Assembly (NCBI RefSeq): GCF_003627755.1
Contig: NZ_CP032694.1
Location: 1,851,501 to 1,915,500, forward strand
DNA: 64,000 nucleotides
DNA from: Rhizobium jaguaris
GTDB taxonomy: Bacteria > Pseudomonadota > Alphaproteobacteria > Rhizobiales > Rhizobiaceae
Reading direction: 5' to 3'
Shown: positions 33,910 through 42,791 of the stretch, piece after piece
Layout of the letters: every line of letters begins with the position of its first letter
Position numbering within the stretch: the stretch's first letter is position 1
The notes under the pieces: model-generated
What the model was told of the DNA's origin: nothing
Database searches by the model: none
The model's input: the letters and a program-made list of their open reading frames with translations, nothing else
Made by a program: the position numbers and the translations under genes

Positions 33910-34096
33910 CGTTGGGCATTTGGATAAAGAAGTCCACAATATCAGGTGATTCGCAGCCACCGTAACAAAACTGTGCATCAGGTAGCTTAGTGCTATCGCG
34001 GTGATTTTTTTCCCACGGGTAGTATTCTACGGTGGCGCTGATTGGAGCGCTGCTTTGGCGGAATTCCGGTCATTGTCTGGGAAAACGGGGATGAAT

Positions 34097-34999
34097 ATGG
34101 CTCAGCCAAATGTAGTGCGTGAACCGTCCATGGAAGAGATTCTGGCGTCGATCCGCCGGATTATCGAAAGCAACGAGCCCGGCGCCGGTAAGTCCATTTC
34201 CCCCTCCCTGCCAGCGGTTTATACCGTTGCCGATGATGAGCAGGATGGCGATATCCACCTGACGGTCGATGAAGAATTTGCTGCTGCTGAACTGGATGAC
34301 GTACCATTCGCCGCAGCCGCTGTCCCCGAGCCACGTTTCGTCGCAGCCAATTCGCAGGTTCCGATGCGCGAGCCGGAATCGCCCGCCCGCACCATGTCGC
34401 TTGCCGATGTCGCAGCGCGCGTTCGTGCCGCCTCCGAACGGAATGCTGCGCAGCTAAACCCAGCGCGCGAAGCGCCGCAGCCGCGCGAATTGCCGCCCGC
34501 CATGGCCGCGCGTCTCGCCGTTGAGCCGGTCGCCGATGTGCCATTGCGCAACGCGATCGCCGAGGCGCCGGCGCCCGTCGTTACGCCGCCTGCAGCTGCT
34601 CTTCTCGCTGAGGCAGCCGTGTCCGTTGCCAAGGCCGAACCGCAGCCTGCACCGGTGGAAGAGCGGCAGCCGCCCGTCGCTTCAGCGGCGCCTCCGGTCG
34701 AAATGCCGGTTTTCAATCAACCGCAGCCGGCTACAGCCGCTGCAGATCGCTACCTGCCGCAAGTGCAGGCTGAGCTTACATCCTCGCTGATGTCGGAAAC
34801 CGCCGGGGCGCAGGTTGCCCGTTCCTTCGGCGAGCTCGCCGCCGCGATCGACGGCAGCCAGCGCCGGTCGCTTGATGAGATCGCCCAGGAGATGCTGCGG
34901 CCGATGCTGCAGGAATGGCTGGACGACAATTTGCCGACTTTGGTCGAGCGTCTCGTGCGCGAAGAAATCGAACGAGTGGCTCGCGGCCCGCGCCGCTGA
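34097..34999 (+). CDS. popZ: PopZ / DUF2497 polar organising protein
   Basis: 300 residues with the three-part PopZ layout. The N-terminal motif is REPSMEEILASIRRIIE near residues 7-23. The long middle (about 50-220) is disordered and rich in Pro, Ala and Glu. The C-terminal 70 residues (SLDEIAQEMLRPMLQEWLDDNLPTLVERLVREEIERV) form the self-assembly domain. PopZ builds a polymeric hub at the cell pole in alphaproteobacteria; in Agrobacterium it marks the growing pole. The ATG at 34097 has GGGG six bases upstream; ATG at 34091 is in frame. Confidence 0.9.
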   Translation: MAQPNVVREPSMEEILASIRRIIESNEPGAGKSISPSLPAVYTVADDEQDGDIHLTVDEEFAAAELDDVPFAAAAVPEPRFVAANSQVPMREPESPARTMSLADVAARVRAASERNAAQLNPAREAPQPRELPPAMAARLAVEPVADVPLRNAIAEAPAPVVTPPAAALLAEAAVSVAKAEPQPAPVEERQPPVASAAPPVEMPVFNQPQPATAAADRYLPQVQAELTSSLMSETAGAQVARSFGELAAAIDGSQRRSLDEIAQEMLRPMLQEWLDDNLPTLVERLVREEIERVARGPRR

Positions 35000-35120
35000 C
35001 AGCCTGAGCTTCGGGTAGACGATCCGCCGCTCCGGCTTCCGGGGCGGCTTTTTTATTGACTTGCCCGCGCCCATCCTATTTACAACCCGCATCACCGAAC
35101 CCTCCAGATCCGGTCCCCAA

Positions 35121-37964
35121 ATGCTCGACAAAACTTATGATTCTGCCGCCGTCGAACCGAAGATCGCCCAAAAATGGGATGAGGCCGACGCCTTTCGCGC
35201 CGGTGCGAACGCGAAGCCAGGCGCTGAGACTTTCGCGATCGTCATCCCGCCGCCGAATGTTACCGGTTCGCTGCATATGGGCCATGCGCTGAACAACACG
35301 CTGCAGGACATTATGGTGCGGTTCGAGCGCATGCGCGGCAAGGATGTGCTCTGGCAGCCGGGCATGGATCATGCCGGCATCGCCACGCAGATGGTGGTCG
35401 AACGCCAGCTTATGGAGAGGCAGCAGCCCGGCCGCCGCGACATGGGCCGCGAAGCGTTCATCGAAAAGGTCTGGGAATGGAAGGCGGAATCGGGCGGCTT
35501 GATCTTCAACCAGTTGAAGCGCCTCGGTGCTTCCTGCGATTGGTCGCGTGAGCGCTTCACCATGGACGAAGGCCTGTCGAAGGCCGTTCTCGAAGTCTTC
35601 GTCACGCTTTACAAGGAAGGCCTGATCTATCGCGACAAGCGGCTGGTCAACTGGGATCCGAAAATGCTGACGGCGATTTCGGATATTGAGGTCGAACAGC
35701 ATGAGGTCAACGGCCATCTCTGGCATCTGCGCTATCCGCTCGAAGAAGGCGTCACCTATCAGCACCCGGTCGCTTTTAATGAAGAAGGCAAGCCGAGGGA
35801 ATGGGAAACGCGCGACTATCTCGTCGTCGCCACCACCCGCCCGGAGACCATGCTCGGCGACACCGGTATAGCCGTTCATCCGAGCGACGAACGCTACAAG
35901 GCAATTATCGGCAAGCATGTCATCCTGCCGATTGTCGGCCGGCGCATCCCGATCGTTGCCGACGAATATCCTGACCCGACTGAAGGTACCGGCGCCGTCA
36001 AGATGACGCCGGCGCATGATTTCAACGACTTCGATGTCGGCAAGCGCCGTGGCTTGCGCGTCGTCAACGTCCTGACGCCCGATGCCCGTATCACCATAAA
36101 AGACAATGAGGATTTCCTCGAAGGCCTCGACCACCCGGCGGCGCTGCACGGCGCCTGGGATGAGCTGGAGGGAAAGGATCGTTTCGAAGCCCGCAAGATC
36201 ATCGTCCGCATTTTCGAGGAGGGTGGCCTGCTCGATAAGGTCGAACCGCACAAGCATACGGTACCACATGGCGACCGTGGCGGCGTTCCGATCGAACCGC
36301 GCTTGACCGAACAATGGTATGTCGATGCCAAGACGCTCGCCGAACCGGCGATCGCCTCCGTTCGCGAAGGCCGCACCAAGCTCGTTCCGAAGAGCTGGGA
36401 CAAGACCTATTACGATTGGATGGAAAATATCCAGCCCTGGTGTATTTCCCGCCAGCTCTGGTGGGGCCACCAGATTCCGGCCTGGTATGGCCCGGACGGT
36501 CAGGTCTTTGTCGAAAAGAGCGAGGAAGAAGCGCTGCAGGCCGCTATCCAGCACTATCTTTCCCATGAGGGGCCGATGAAGGCCTATGTCGAGGACTTGC
36601 TGGAAAACTTCAAGCCGGGCGAAATCCTGACGCGCGATGAAGACGTGCTCGATACCTGGTTCTCGTCGGCGCTCTGGCCGTTCTCGACGCTCGGCTGGCC
36701 GGATCAGACGCCGGAACTGGCGCGTTACTATCCGACTAACGTACTCGTCACCGGCTTCGACATCATATTCTTCTGGGTCGCCCGCATGATGATGATGGGT
36801 CTGCATTTCATGCAGGACGAAAACGGCGATCCCGTCGAGCCCTTCCACACGGTCTATGTTCACGCCCTGGTGCGCGACAAGAACGGGCAGAAGATGTCGA
36901 AGTCCAAGGGCAACGTCATTGATCCGCTCGAACTGATCGACCAGTATGGCGCCGATTCCCTGCGATTTACGCTGGCGATCATGGCGGCGCAGGGCCGCGA
37001 CGTGAAGCTCGATCCGGCCCGCATCGCCGGCTATCGCAATTTCGGCACCAAGCTTTGGAACGCTACGCGCTTCGCCGAGATGAACGGCGCAACCAGCGAT
37101 CCGCATTTTGTGCCGGAAGCAGCCGAACTGACCATCAATCGCTGGATCCTGACGGAACTGGCACGCACGGAGCGGGACGTCACCGAAGCGCTGGAAGCCT
37201 ACCGCTTCAACGATGCTGCCGGATCGCTCTATCGCTTCATCTGGAACCAGTTCTGTGACTGGTATCTCGAACTGCTGAAACCCGTATTCAACGGTGAAGA
37301 CGAGAACGCCAAAGCGGAGGCACAGTCCTGCGCTGCATACGTCCTCGAAGAGACCTACAAGCTGCTGCATCCCTTCATGCCCTTCATGACGGAAGAGCTG
37401 TGGGCGCATACGGCAGGCGAGGGCAGGGAACGCGACGGTCTGATCTGCCACGCCGATTGGCCGGCACCCTCCTATGCGGACGATGTCGCAGCCGATGAGA
37501 TTAATTGGCTGATCGATCTCGTATCGGGTCTGCGCTCCGTCCGTTCGGAAATGAACGTGCCGCCCGCCGCTACCGCGCCACTCGTGCTCGTTGGTGCCAA
37601 TAGCCTGACGCGCGAACGCCTGTTTCGTCATGACGCGGCCATCAAGCGGCTGGCGCGTGTCGAGGAGATTTCACTCGCCGACGCTGCGCCGAAGGGCGCA
37701 GCACAGATCATCGTCGGCGAAGCGACCGCCTGCCTGCCACTCGGCAACCTTATCGACCTTGCTGCCGAAAAGGCACGTCTTGAAAAGGGGATCGCCAAGA
37801 ACGAGCAGGAGATGGCCCGCATTGTCGGCAAGCTTTCGAATGAGAAGTTCGTCGCCAATGCCAATCCGGACGTCGTGGCCGCCGAACGCGAGCGCTTGAG
37901 CGAACTCGAAGGTCAGCTCATCAGCCTCAAGGTGGCGCTTGACAGGGTGAGCGAAGCCGGCTGA
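35121..37964 (+). CDS. valS: Valyl-tRNA synthetase
   Basis: 947-residue class Ia synthetase. The HIGH motif is PPNVTGSLHMGHALNN near residues 40-55 and the KMSKS motif is GQKMSKSKGNV near 590. In between is the editing domain (TTRPETMLGDTGIAVHP). The C-terminal coiled coil typical of ValS is present (ARLEKGIAKNEQEMARIVGKLSNEKFVANA). The ATG at 35121 starts the conserved MLDKTYDSAAVEPKIAQKW. It charges tRNA-Val and clears threonine mischarging. It follows popZ, a conserved order in rhizobia. Confidence 0.97.
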   Translation: MLDKTYDSAAVEPKIAQKWDEADAFRAGANAKPGAETFAIVIPPPNVTGSLHMGHALNNTLQDIMVRFERMRGKDVLWQPGMDHAGIATQMVVERQLMERQQPGRRDMGREAFIEKVWEWKAESGGLIFNQLKRLGASCDWSRERFTMDEGLSKAVLEVFVTLYKEGLIYRDKRLVNWDPKMLTAISDIEVEQHEVNGHLWHLRYPLEEGVTYQHPVAFNEEGKPREWETRDYLVVATTRPETMLGDTGIAVHPSDERYKAIIGKHVILPIVGRRIPIVADEYPDPTEGTGAVKMTPAHDFNDFDVGKRRGLRVVNVLTPDARITIKDNEDFLEGLDHPAALHGAWDELEGKDRFEARKIIVRIFEEGGLLDKVEPHKHTVPHGDRGGVPIEPRLTEQWYVDAKTLAEPAIASVREGRTKLVPKSWDKTYYDWMENIQPWCISRQLWWGHQIPAWYGPDGQVFVEKSEEEALQAAIQHYLSHEGPMKAYVEDLLENFKPGEILTRDEDVLDTWFSSALWPFSTLGWPDQTPELARYYPTNVLVTGFDIIFFWVARMMMMGLHFMQDENGDPVEPFHTVYVHALVRDKNGQKMSKSKGNVIDPLELIDQYGADSLRFTLAIMAAQGRDVKLDPARIAGYRNFGTKLWNATRFAEMNGATSDPHFVPEAAELTINRWILTELARTERDVTEALEAYRFNDAAGSLYRFIWNQFCDWYLELLKPVFNGEDENAKAEAQSCAAYVLEETYKLLHPFMPFMTEELWAHTAGEGRERDGLICHADWPAPSYADDVAADEINWLIDLVSGLRSVRSEMNVPPAATAPLVLVGANSLTRERLFRHDAAIKRLARVEEISLADAAPKGAAQIIVGEATACLPLGNLIDLAAEKARLEKGIAKNEQEMARIVGKLSNEKFVANANPDVVAAERERLSELEGQLISLKVALDRVSEAG

Positions 37965-37985
37965 CACGGCAGACAGTATGAGTTT

Positions 37986-38020
37986 AAAGGGCACGCGACG
38001 AAGGTCGCGTGCCCTTTTTA
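37986..38020 (+). terminator. Terminator of valS
   Basis: A perfect 14-bp stem (37986-37999 with 38004-38017) around a GAAG loop is followed by TTTA. Confidence 0.92.
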
Positions 38021-38371
38021 TTGTACGCCGCTGATTCGATGGCGAGCGGCAAAATACACGCTGGATTTTCGGCGCTCGCCAGCTTCGCGCAGGCAAGAGG
38101 TGTTACCCCTAAATTGGTAGTATTTGTTGAAAAACGGGACTGTTGTCAGATTGTAACAGAATTGTTGCTATGTGGAATGAAAATCTACTCGGGGCCACTG
38201 ATGAACATTAGCGAAGAAAAAAATGCCTAAACCTGGCTGTGATTTGCCCTGCAGATCATTTTCTTACGTAAGTCAGTCGATATGCCGCAGCGTTGTGGAT
38301 CGCCGGCGTCGCATTGCCAATTCGGGTGATCGTCGCAACAATTGGATCAATAAATACCCAGGGGGGACACA
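38021..38371. other. Region upstream of the FadL-like gene
   Basis: 351 bases, AT-richer than its surroundings, presumably the fadL promoter. It contains a TTGTTGAAAA...TTGTCAGATTGTAAC area without a clear consensus. A plus-strand frame of 73 codons (38009-38230) begins inside the valS terminator and has no similarity; I do not call it. Confidence 0.45.
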
Positions 38372-39625
38372 ATGGCATTCCGTATTGCGCTGAGGGGCGC
38401 ATTTTCATTCATTATAAGCGCATCGTTCGCCAGCGCCGCTTTTGCGGGCGGGCTTGATCGCGCCGGTTACGATATCGATTTGCTTTTCGACAAGGGGCGC
38501 TACGTTTTCGAATCCGGCGTGACCTATGTGATGCCCGATCGCAAGCTGAAGAATGCCAAGGATATCAATCCGACCGACGGCAATCTCAATGGCCGCCCGC
38601 ACTCGGCCGATGCTACCGAAAATTATGCCGTACCCTATATCGGCTTCAAGATAGGCATCACCGATGACATCGACTGCATGGCCGATTACTCCGAGCCGTT
38701 CGGCGGTCACACCAATCCGGGTCTGAACTGGGCCGGCGCCAATAGCGAAGTCGAGACCAAGGTCCGCACGCATAACTATGCGGCGACCTGCTCTTATAAA
38801 TTCGATGCCGGTCCGGGTCAGTTGCGCCTGATCGGCGGTGGTTTCTATCAAGAGGTCAGCGGCTTCAAGTCCCGTCTGGTCTCCGTTGTTCCCCCTCCGT
38901 TTTCGGCTGTCTATGACGGCGTCGGCTCGCTGGACGTCGATGGTCATGGCTGGGGCTGGCGCGCCGGTCTCGCTTATGAAATACCCGAATACGCCTTGCG
39001 CACCAGTCTCGTTTATAACAGCCGGGTCAAATACGATAATCTCAAGGGCACCGTCGATCTGACGGAACTGCCGCCGGTCCGCGCGTTCTTCGGCAGTGCC
39101 ACCTCCGTCTTCGGTTCGGCCGATGCACCGGACTCGGTGGAATGGAAGGTGCAGACCGGCATCGCGCCGGACTGGCTGGCCTTCGGTTCGGTCAAATGGA
39201 CCAACTGGAGTGTTCTGCAGAGCATCGCGCTTTGCCCGACCTCCACGCGTGGCATATCCTGCCACACGGGCGGCGCGACCGAGCTTACCTCACTCGATCT
39301 TCTCTATCAGGACGGCTGGACGATCACCGGCGGCGTCGGTCACAAGTTCAGTGACAAATGGAGCGGCGCGCTCAGCTTGACCTGGGATCGCGGCACCAGC
39401 CAAGGTTATGGTTTGAGCACGGATACCTGGACGCTCGGCGCTGGCCTTTCCTACAAGGCGACCGAACATCTGGAGTTCACCTTCGCCGGCGCGCTGGGTC
39501 TGCTGACCAGCGGCAAATCCGGCGAGATCACCTCCAACGGCATCACCTACGGCAATGACGCCACCTATAGCTTCGGCAATGATCTGGTCGCTGCATTGTC
39601 TACGTCGATGAAGGTCCGGTTCTGA
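38372..39625 (+). CDS. FadL/OmpP1-type outer-membrane transport protein
   Basis: 417 residues. The signal peptide (MAFRIALRGAFSFIISASFASAAFA) is cleaved near residue 25; the mature N-terminus GGLDRAGYDIDLLFDKG is the luminal hatch start seen in the family. The remainder alternates polar/hydrophobic as in a 14-strand beta-barrel, and ends in Phe (STSMKVRF), the outer-membrane signal. FadL proteins import long-chain fatty acids or aromatic hydrocarbons. A run GGGG before ATG serves as the ribosome site. Substrate unknown. Confidence 0.88.
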   Translation: MAFRIALRGAFSFIISASFASAAFAGGLDRAGYDIDLLFDKGRYVFESGVTYVMPDRKLKNAKDINPTDGNLNGRPHSADATENYAVPYIGFKIGITDDIDCMADYSEPFGGHTNPGLNWAGANSEVETKVRTHNYAATCSYKFDAGPGQLRLIGGGFYQEVSGFKSRLVSVVPPPFSAVYDGVGSLDVDGHGWGWRAGLAYEIPEYALRTSLVYNSRVKYDNLKGTVDLTELPPVRAFFGSATSVFGSADAPDSVEWKVQTGIAPDWLAFGSVKWTNWSVLQSIALCPTSTRGISCHTGGATELTSLDLLYQDGWTITGGVGHKFSDKWSGALSLTWDRGTSQGYGLSTDTWTLGAGLSYKATEHLEFTFAGALGLLTSGKSGEITSNGITYGNDATYSFGNDLVAALSTSMKVRF

Positions 39626-39689
39626 GGGTAAACCGTTGAACTGAAGTAGGTTCTGCGGTCTCATCCCTATCGCTTCAGGCGATTCCCGC

Positions 39690-39724
39690 GCGCCGCGAGC
39701 CCTTTTTCGGTCTCGCGGCGCTTT
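39690..39724 (+). terminator. Terminator of the FadL-like gene
   Basis: GCGCCGCGAG (39690-39699) and CTCGCGGCGC (39712-39721) pair perfectly, followed by TTT. Confidence 0.8.
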
Positions 39725-40334
39725 AATGCCAAATTGGCGCCAGGCCATTTCTCGATACCACCCGCAAAATGATCTCGCATAGCGGCTTCGTGGTTAACGA
39801 AACCTCAAGATCGGCAATCTCTTTGTGACGAATCAGCAACACTTTATTTCAACAGATTACAGGCGCGTGTTAGGCGCCCAAATTGTCCATTTCCCGCCAC
39901 AAATGGGGAGCAGCGATTATACGGGCAACGGGGTAGGCCTTGGTAGAAAGTGCGTAAGCGGTTGATGGGTCAGTTTCCACTTCGGCAGAAAAAGCAATCC
40001 GGGATCGGAGCGGCGACGTTCTTGATGCAGCCGGAAAGGCATTATTTCCCGTGGGAATCCGAAAACCGTTCTATCTCGAATCTCTCTCTTTGGGCAGCGA
40101 AGCGGCGGGCTGTTTCGAGAGTGACATGCGATCGCGCCAGTGCGGATGCTGGTTTGGACATAATTTCAGACTATGGTCTGAAATGTGGCGAACGGCATTG
40201 TGCTGGTGCCCTGCGGACATCCCTAGGAGGAGATCTCGCGGGTTTGCGCGCCGGTAGAGAATACATTCGCAGGCCTTACGGTGACGATGGGATCACCGTG
40301 GTGAATGCGGATGGAGCGAGAGAAATCGACTGTT
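39725..40334. other. Long upstream region of exoR
   Basis: 610 bases before exoR. A 130-codon frame (39950-40342) lies here, but it has no similarity, unusual composition (high Arg/Ser) and overlaps the exoR start, so I reject it as a gene. The stretch is AT-richer near 39780-39900 and includes a TGGTTAACGAAACC segment. The region probably carries the exoR promoter and a long leader; no consensus elements are certain. Confidence 0.5.
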
Positions 40335-41138
40335 ATGTTTAAGTCCGAGTTCATATCAGCGAGAGTCATGATGCTCAGCCTGTCGCTTGCCACGTCGGTA
40401 GCGCTCGCAGGCCACGCCCTGGCATTCGACATCAATGCGGGTGTCACCAAGGAGTCCGGGCCTTTCGATCTCTTCAAATTCGGCTTCCGGGCCTACAAGA
40501 ACGGCCAGAAGGAAGAGGCGGTCGAAGCTTATCGTTACGCAGCCGAGAAAGGGCATACAGGCTCGCGTTGGGCGCTCGCCAATATGTATGCTGACGGCGA
40601 TGGCGTAACGCAGGACGATTTCGAGGCCTTCAAGATCTATAGTGAGATCGCCCAGCAGGGTGTGGAACCCGGTTCCGAGGATACCGGCTTCTTTATCAAC
40701 GCGCTGCTCGCGCTCGCCAACTATTACAAGACCGGTATTGCAAATAGCCCGGTCAAGATCGATCTCAATCAGGCACGGCAGCTCTACTTCCAGGTCGCAT
40801 CGACGTTCGGCGTTCCCGAGGCTCAGTTTCAGCTCGCGCAGATGATGCTGGCGGGTGAGGGCGGCGCGGCCAATGTGCAGCAGGCCAAGAAGTGGCTGAA
40901 CCAGGCCCGCAAGAGCGGCCATCCCGGCGCCATGGCCGTCTTCGGCAATATTCTCTTTCAGGAGGGCCAGTCCGTGCGCGGCCTCGCCTTCATGACGGCA
41001 GCGCTCGACAAGTGCAAGCCGAAGGACTGTTCGTGGATGGAAGACCTTCAGGAACAGGCTTTCTCAATCGCCAGCGAAGACGATCGTCGCGTTGCCGTCT
41101 CCATGTCGCACCAGTTGGATGTCGCCGGCGCCGAATAG
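40335..41138 (+). CDS. exoR: Exopolysaccharide production regulator ExoR
   Basis: 267 residues, matching Sinorhizobium ExoR in length. The signal peptide (MFKSEFISARVMMLSLSLATSVALAGHALA) gives a periplasmic protein. Sel1/TPR-like repeats follow: EEAVEAYRYAAEKGHTGSRWALANMYADGDGVTQDDFEAFKIYSEIAQQG, then QARQLYFQVASTFGVPEAQFQLAQMMLAGEGG and QQAKKWLNQARKSGHPGAMAVFGN. ExoR binds and inhibits the sensor ExoS, keeping ChvI off; its removal raises succinoglycan and reduces motility. Here it stands between the FadL-like gene and xthA. The ATG at 40335 gives the signal peptide directly. Confidence 0.95.
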   Translation: MFKSEFISARVMMLSLSLATSVALAGHALAFDINAGVTKESGPFDLFKFGFRAYKNGQKEEAVEAYRYAAEKGHTGSRWALANMYADGDGVTQDDFEAFKIYSEIAQQGVEPGSEDTGFFINALLALANYYKTGIANSPVKIDLNQARQLYFQVASTFGVPEAQFQLAQMMLAGEGGAANVQQAKKWLNQARKSGHPGAMAVFGNILFQEGQSVRGLAFMTAALDKCKPKDCSWMEDLQEQAFSIASEDDRRVAVSMSHQLDVAGAE

Positions 41139-41184
41139 AGCAATTTCAGGAAAAGTGCGCAGCGGTTTTCCGTCCGAAAATTGC
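41138..41184. repeat. Rhizobial intergenic palindromic element downstream of exoR
   Basis: GAGCAATTTCAGGAAAAGTG begins at 41138, overlapping the exoR stop, and GGTTTTCCGTCCGAAAATTGC ends near 41184, forming a bulged stem. This wording recurs, from memory, in many Rhizobium intergenic spaces. An 11-A run (41186-41196) follows. Confidence 0.7.
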
Positions 41185-41224
41185 GAAAAAAAAAAAGATA
41201 GAGTGGCTCGCTGTAGCCCCGATC

Positions 41225-42016
41225 TCAGGCCTGAAAATCGAAGTGCGCGATCACGGGAACGTGGTCGGATGGTTTTTCCCAGGCGCGCACGTGTTTTTCG
41301 ATCGCCGCCGAGGTCAGGCGATCGGCCGCTTCCGGCGATAGCATCAGATGATCGATGCGGATGCCGTTGTTTTTTTGCCAGGCACCGGCCTGGTAATCCC
41401 AGAAGGAATAGAGCTTGGTCGTGTCCGTCGTGGCGCGCACGGCATCGGTGAAGCCGAGATGCTCGAGCGCGCGAAAAGCCCGGCGGGTTTGCGGCAGGAA
41501 CAGCGCATCATTCTCCCAGACCTTCGGATCGAAGCAATCATGCGGCTCCGGGATGACATTGTAGTCGCCGGCGAGGATGGTGGGCTCTTCCAGAGCTAGC
41601 CGGCCGGCCGCGAATTTCCTCAGGCGTTCCATCCAAGCGAGTTTGTAGGGATATTTTTCCGTATCGATGGGATTGCCGTTCGGCAGGTAAAGGCAGCAAA
41701 CGCGGAGCGCGCCTTGTCCCGGTACGGAAAAGACCGCTTCGATAAAGCGGGACTGCTCATCGGAATCATCACCCGGCAGACCACGCGTCACTTCGTCGGG
41801 CTTCATCTTGGACAGGATCGCCACGCCGTTGAAACCTTTCTGCCCATGCGTTTCAACGTGATAGCCGAGCGCCTCGACCTCGAAGCGCGGAAAACCCTCA
41901 TCGACCGTTTTGATCTCCTGCAGGCAAACGATGTCGGGATCGGAGTCCTTCAGCCACTGGCACAGGTTCTCGATACGCGCTTTGACGCCGTTGATGTTCC
42001 AGGTGGCGATTTTCAT
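41225..42016 (-). CDS. xth: Exodeoxyribonuclease III
   Basis: 263-residue AP endonuclease/3' exonuclease of base-excision repair. The family start is MKIATWNINGVKARIENL; metal Glu in CLQEIKT near residue 34; GDYNVIPEPHDCFDP near 149-163 with the catalytic Asp and Asn; and the terminal SDHVPVIAHFDF. The ATG at 42016 has GAGGAG ten bases upstream; upstream in-frame codons are non-conserved. It is convergent with exoR. Confidence 0.95.
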   Translation of the reverse strand: MKIATWNINGVKARIENLCQWLKDSDPDIVCLQEIKTVDEGFPRFEVEALGYHVETHGQKGFNGVAILSKMKPDEVTRGLPGDDSDEQSRFIEAVFSVPGQGALRVCCLYLPNGNPIDTEKYPYKLAWMERLRKFAAGRLALEEPTILAGDYNVIPEPHDCFDPKVWENDALFLPQTRRAFRALEHLGFTDAVRATTDTTKLYSFWDYQAGAWQKNNGIRIDHLMLSPEAADRLTSAAIEKHVRAWEKPSDHVPVIAHFDFQA

Positions 42017-42145
42017 GAAAGGGCGGCTCCTCTGCTTTCGCTTTCTTTCTATCCGCAGCAAACGGCCTTGGCCACCCGTCAAAATGCAAACCGGCCGTAA
42101 GCAACAGCTTCCGGCCGGTGATCGATCTGTGGAAAAGCAGGAGCG

Positions 42146-42478
42146 TTAGATCGAAAAACTCGTGCCGCAGCCGCAGCTTGCGACCGCATTCGGATTCTTG
42201 ATCTGAAAGGACTGGCCGAGCAGATTGTCGACGAAATCGATCTCAGAGCCGGCCATATAGACCAGCGACAATTGATCGATCAATACGGTTGCATTGCCCT
42301 TTTCGACAACGATATCATCGTCTTGTGGGCCGTCGGCGAGATCGAATTTGTAGGAGAAGCCGGAACAGCCGCCGCCTTCGACGGCGACGCGAAGCGCTCG
42401 CTTGCCGGTCTCGGCGCTGACGATCGCGGCGATTCGCTTTGCCGCCGCGTCTGATAGGGTTACACTTGCTTCAGTCAT
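42146..42478 (-). CDS. erpA: Iron-sulfur cluster insertion protein ErpA
   Basis: 110-residue A-type carrier. The three cluster cysteines are in GGGCSGFSYKF near residue 38 and SCGCGTSFSI at the C-terminus. ErpA/IscA-type proteins deliver iron-sulfur clusters to target enzymes in the cytoplasm. A near-ideal AGGAGG ribosome site precedes the ATG. It shares a strand with xth, 130 bases away, and diverges from dgt. Confidence 0.93.
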   Translation of the reverse strand: MTEASVTLSDAAAKRIAAIVSAETGKRALRVAVEGGGCSGFSYKFDLADGPQDDDIVVEKGNATVLIDQLSLVYMAGSEIDFVDNLLGQSFQIKNPNAVASCGCGTSFSI

Positions 42479-42791
42479 GCCTTCCTCCTGCCGGGGTCAA
42501 GATCCGGAGAGAACCAATGGGCCGTCCGACTTTCAAACGGCTGATATCCATAGCCTTTATCATGAAAGTGCGTCCGATGACAGCTATGGTTATATGGCTG
42601 AGCCACGCGCCATTTTGCTGTTTTTCTCCAGTATAGGTATGAAGGCCGTGAAGCGGCGTCAATGGGGCAGAGTATTCCGCGTTTGAATGGCATCATCAAA
42701 ATGCGGAGAAGATGCTCTGGATTGGAAGAAATAGAGCGACCTTGAGCGTTCAATCGAACGCGTAGCGCTCTAACGCCGGAATGGATGAAGA
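42479..42791. other. Divergent promoter region, erpA / dgt
   Basis: 313 bases between divergent genes. No convincing promoter hexamers or operators stand out. A short segment GAGCGTTCAATCGAACGC (about 42743-42760) is a partial inverted repeat 30 bases upstream of dgt. Confidence 0.4.

Noticed and set aside
35076..37631. Long minus-strand open frame of 851 codons opposite valS
   Set aside because: It is the antisense of valS in a GC-rich gene; the sense protein has all synthetase motifs and the antisense has none.
39950..40342. 130-codon frame upstream of exoR
   Set aside because: No similarity, Arg/Ser-rich composition, no ribosome site, and overlap with the exoR start.
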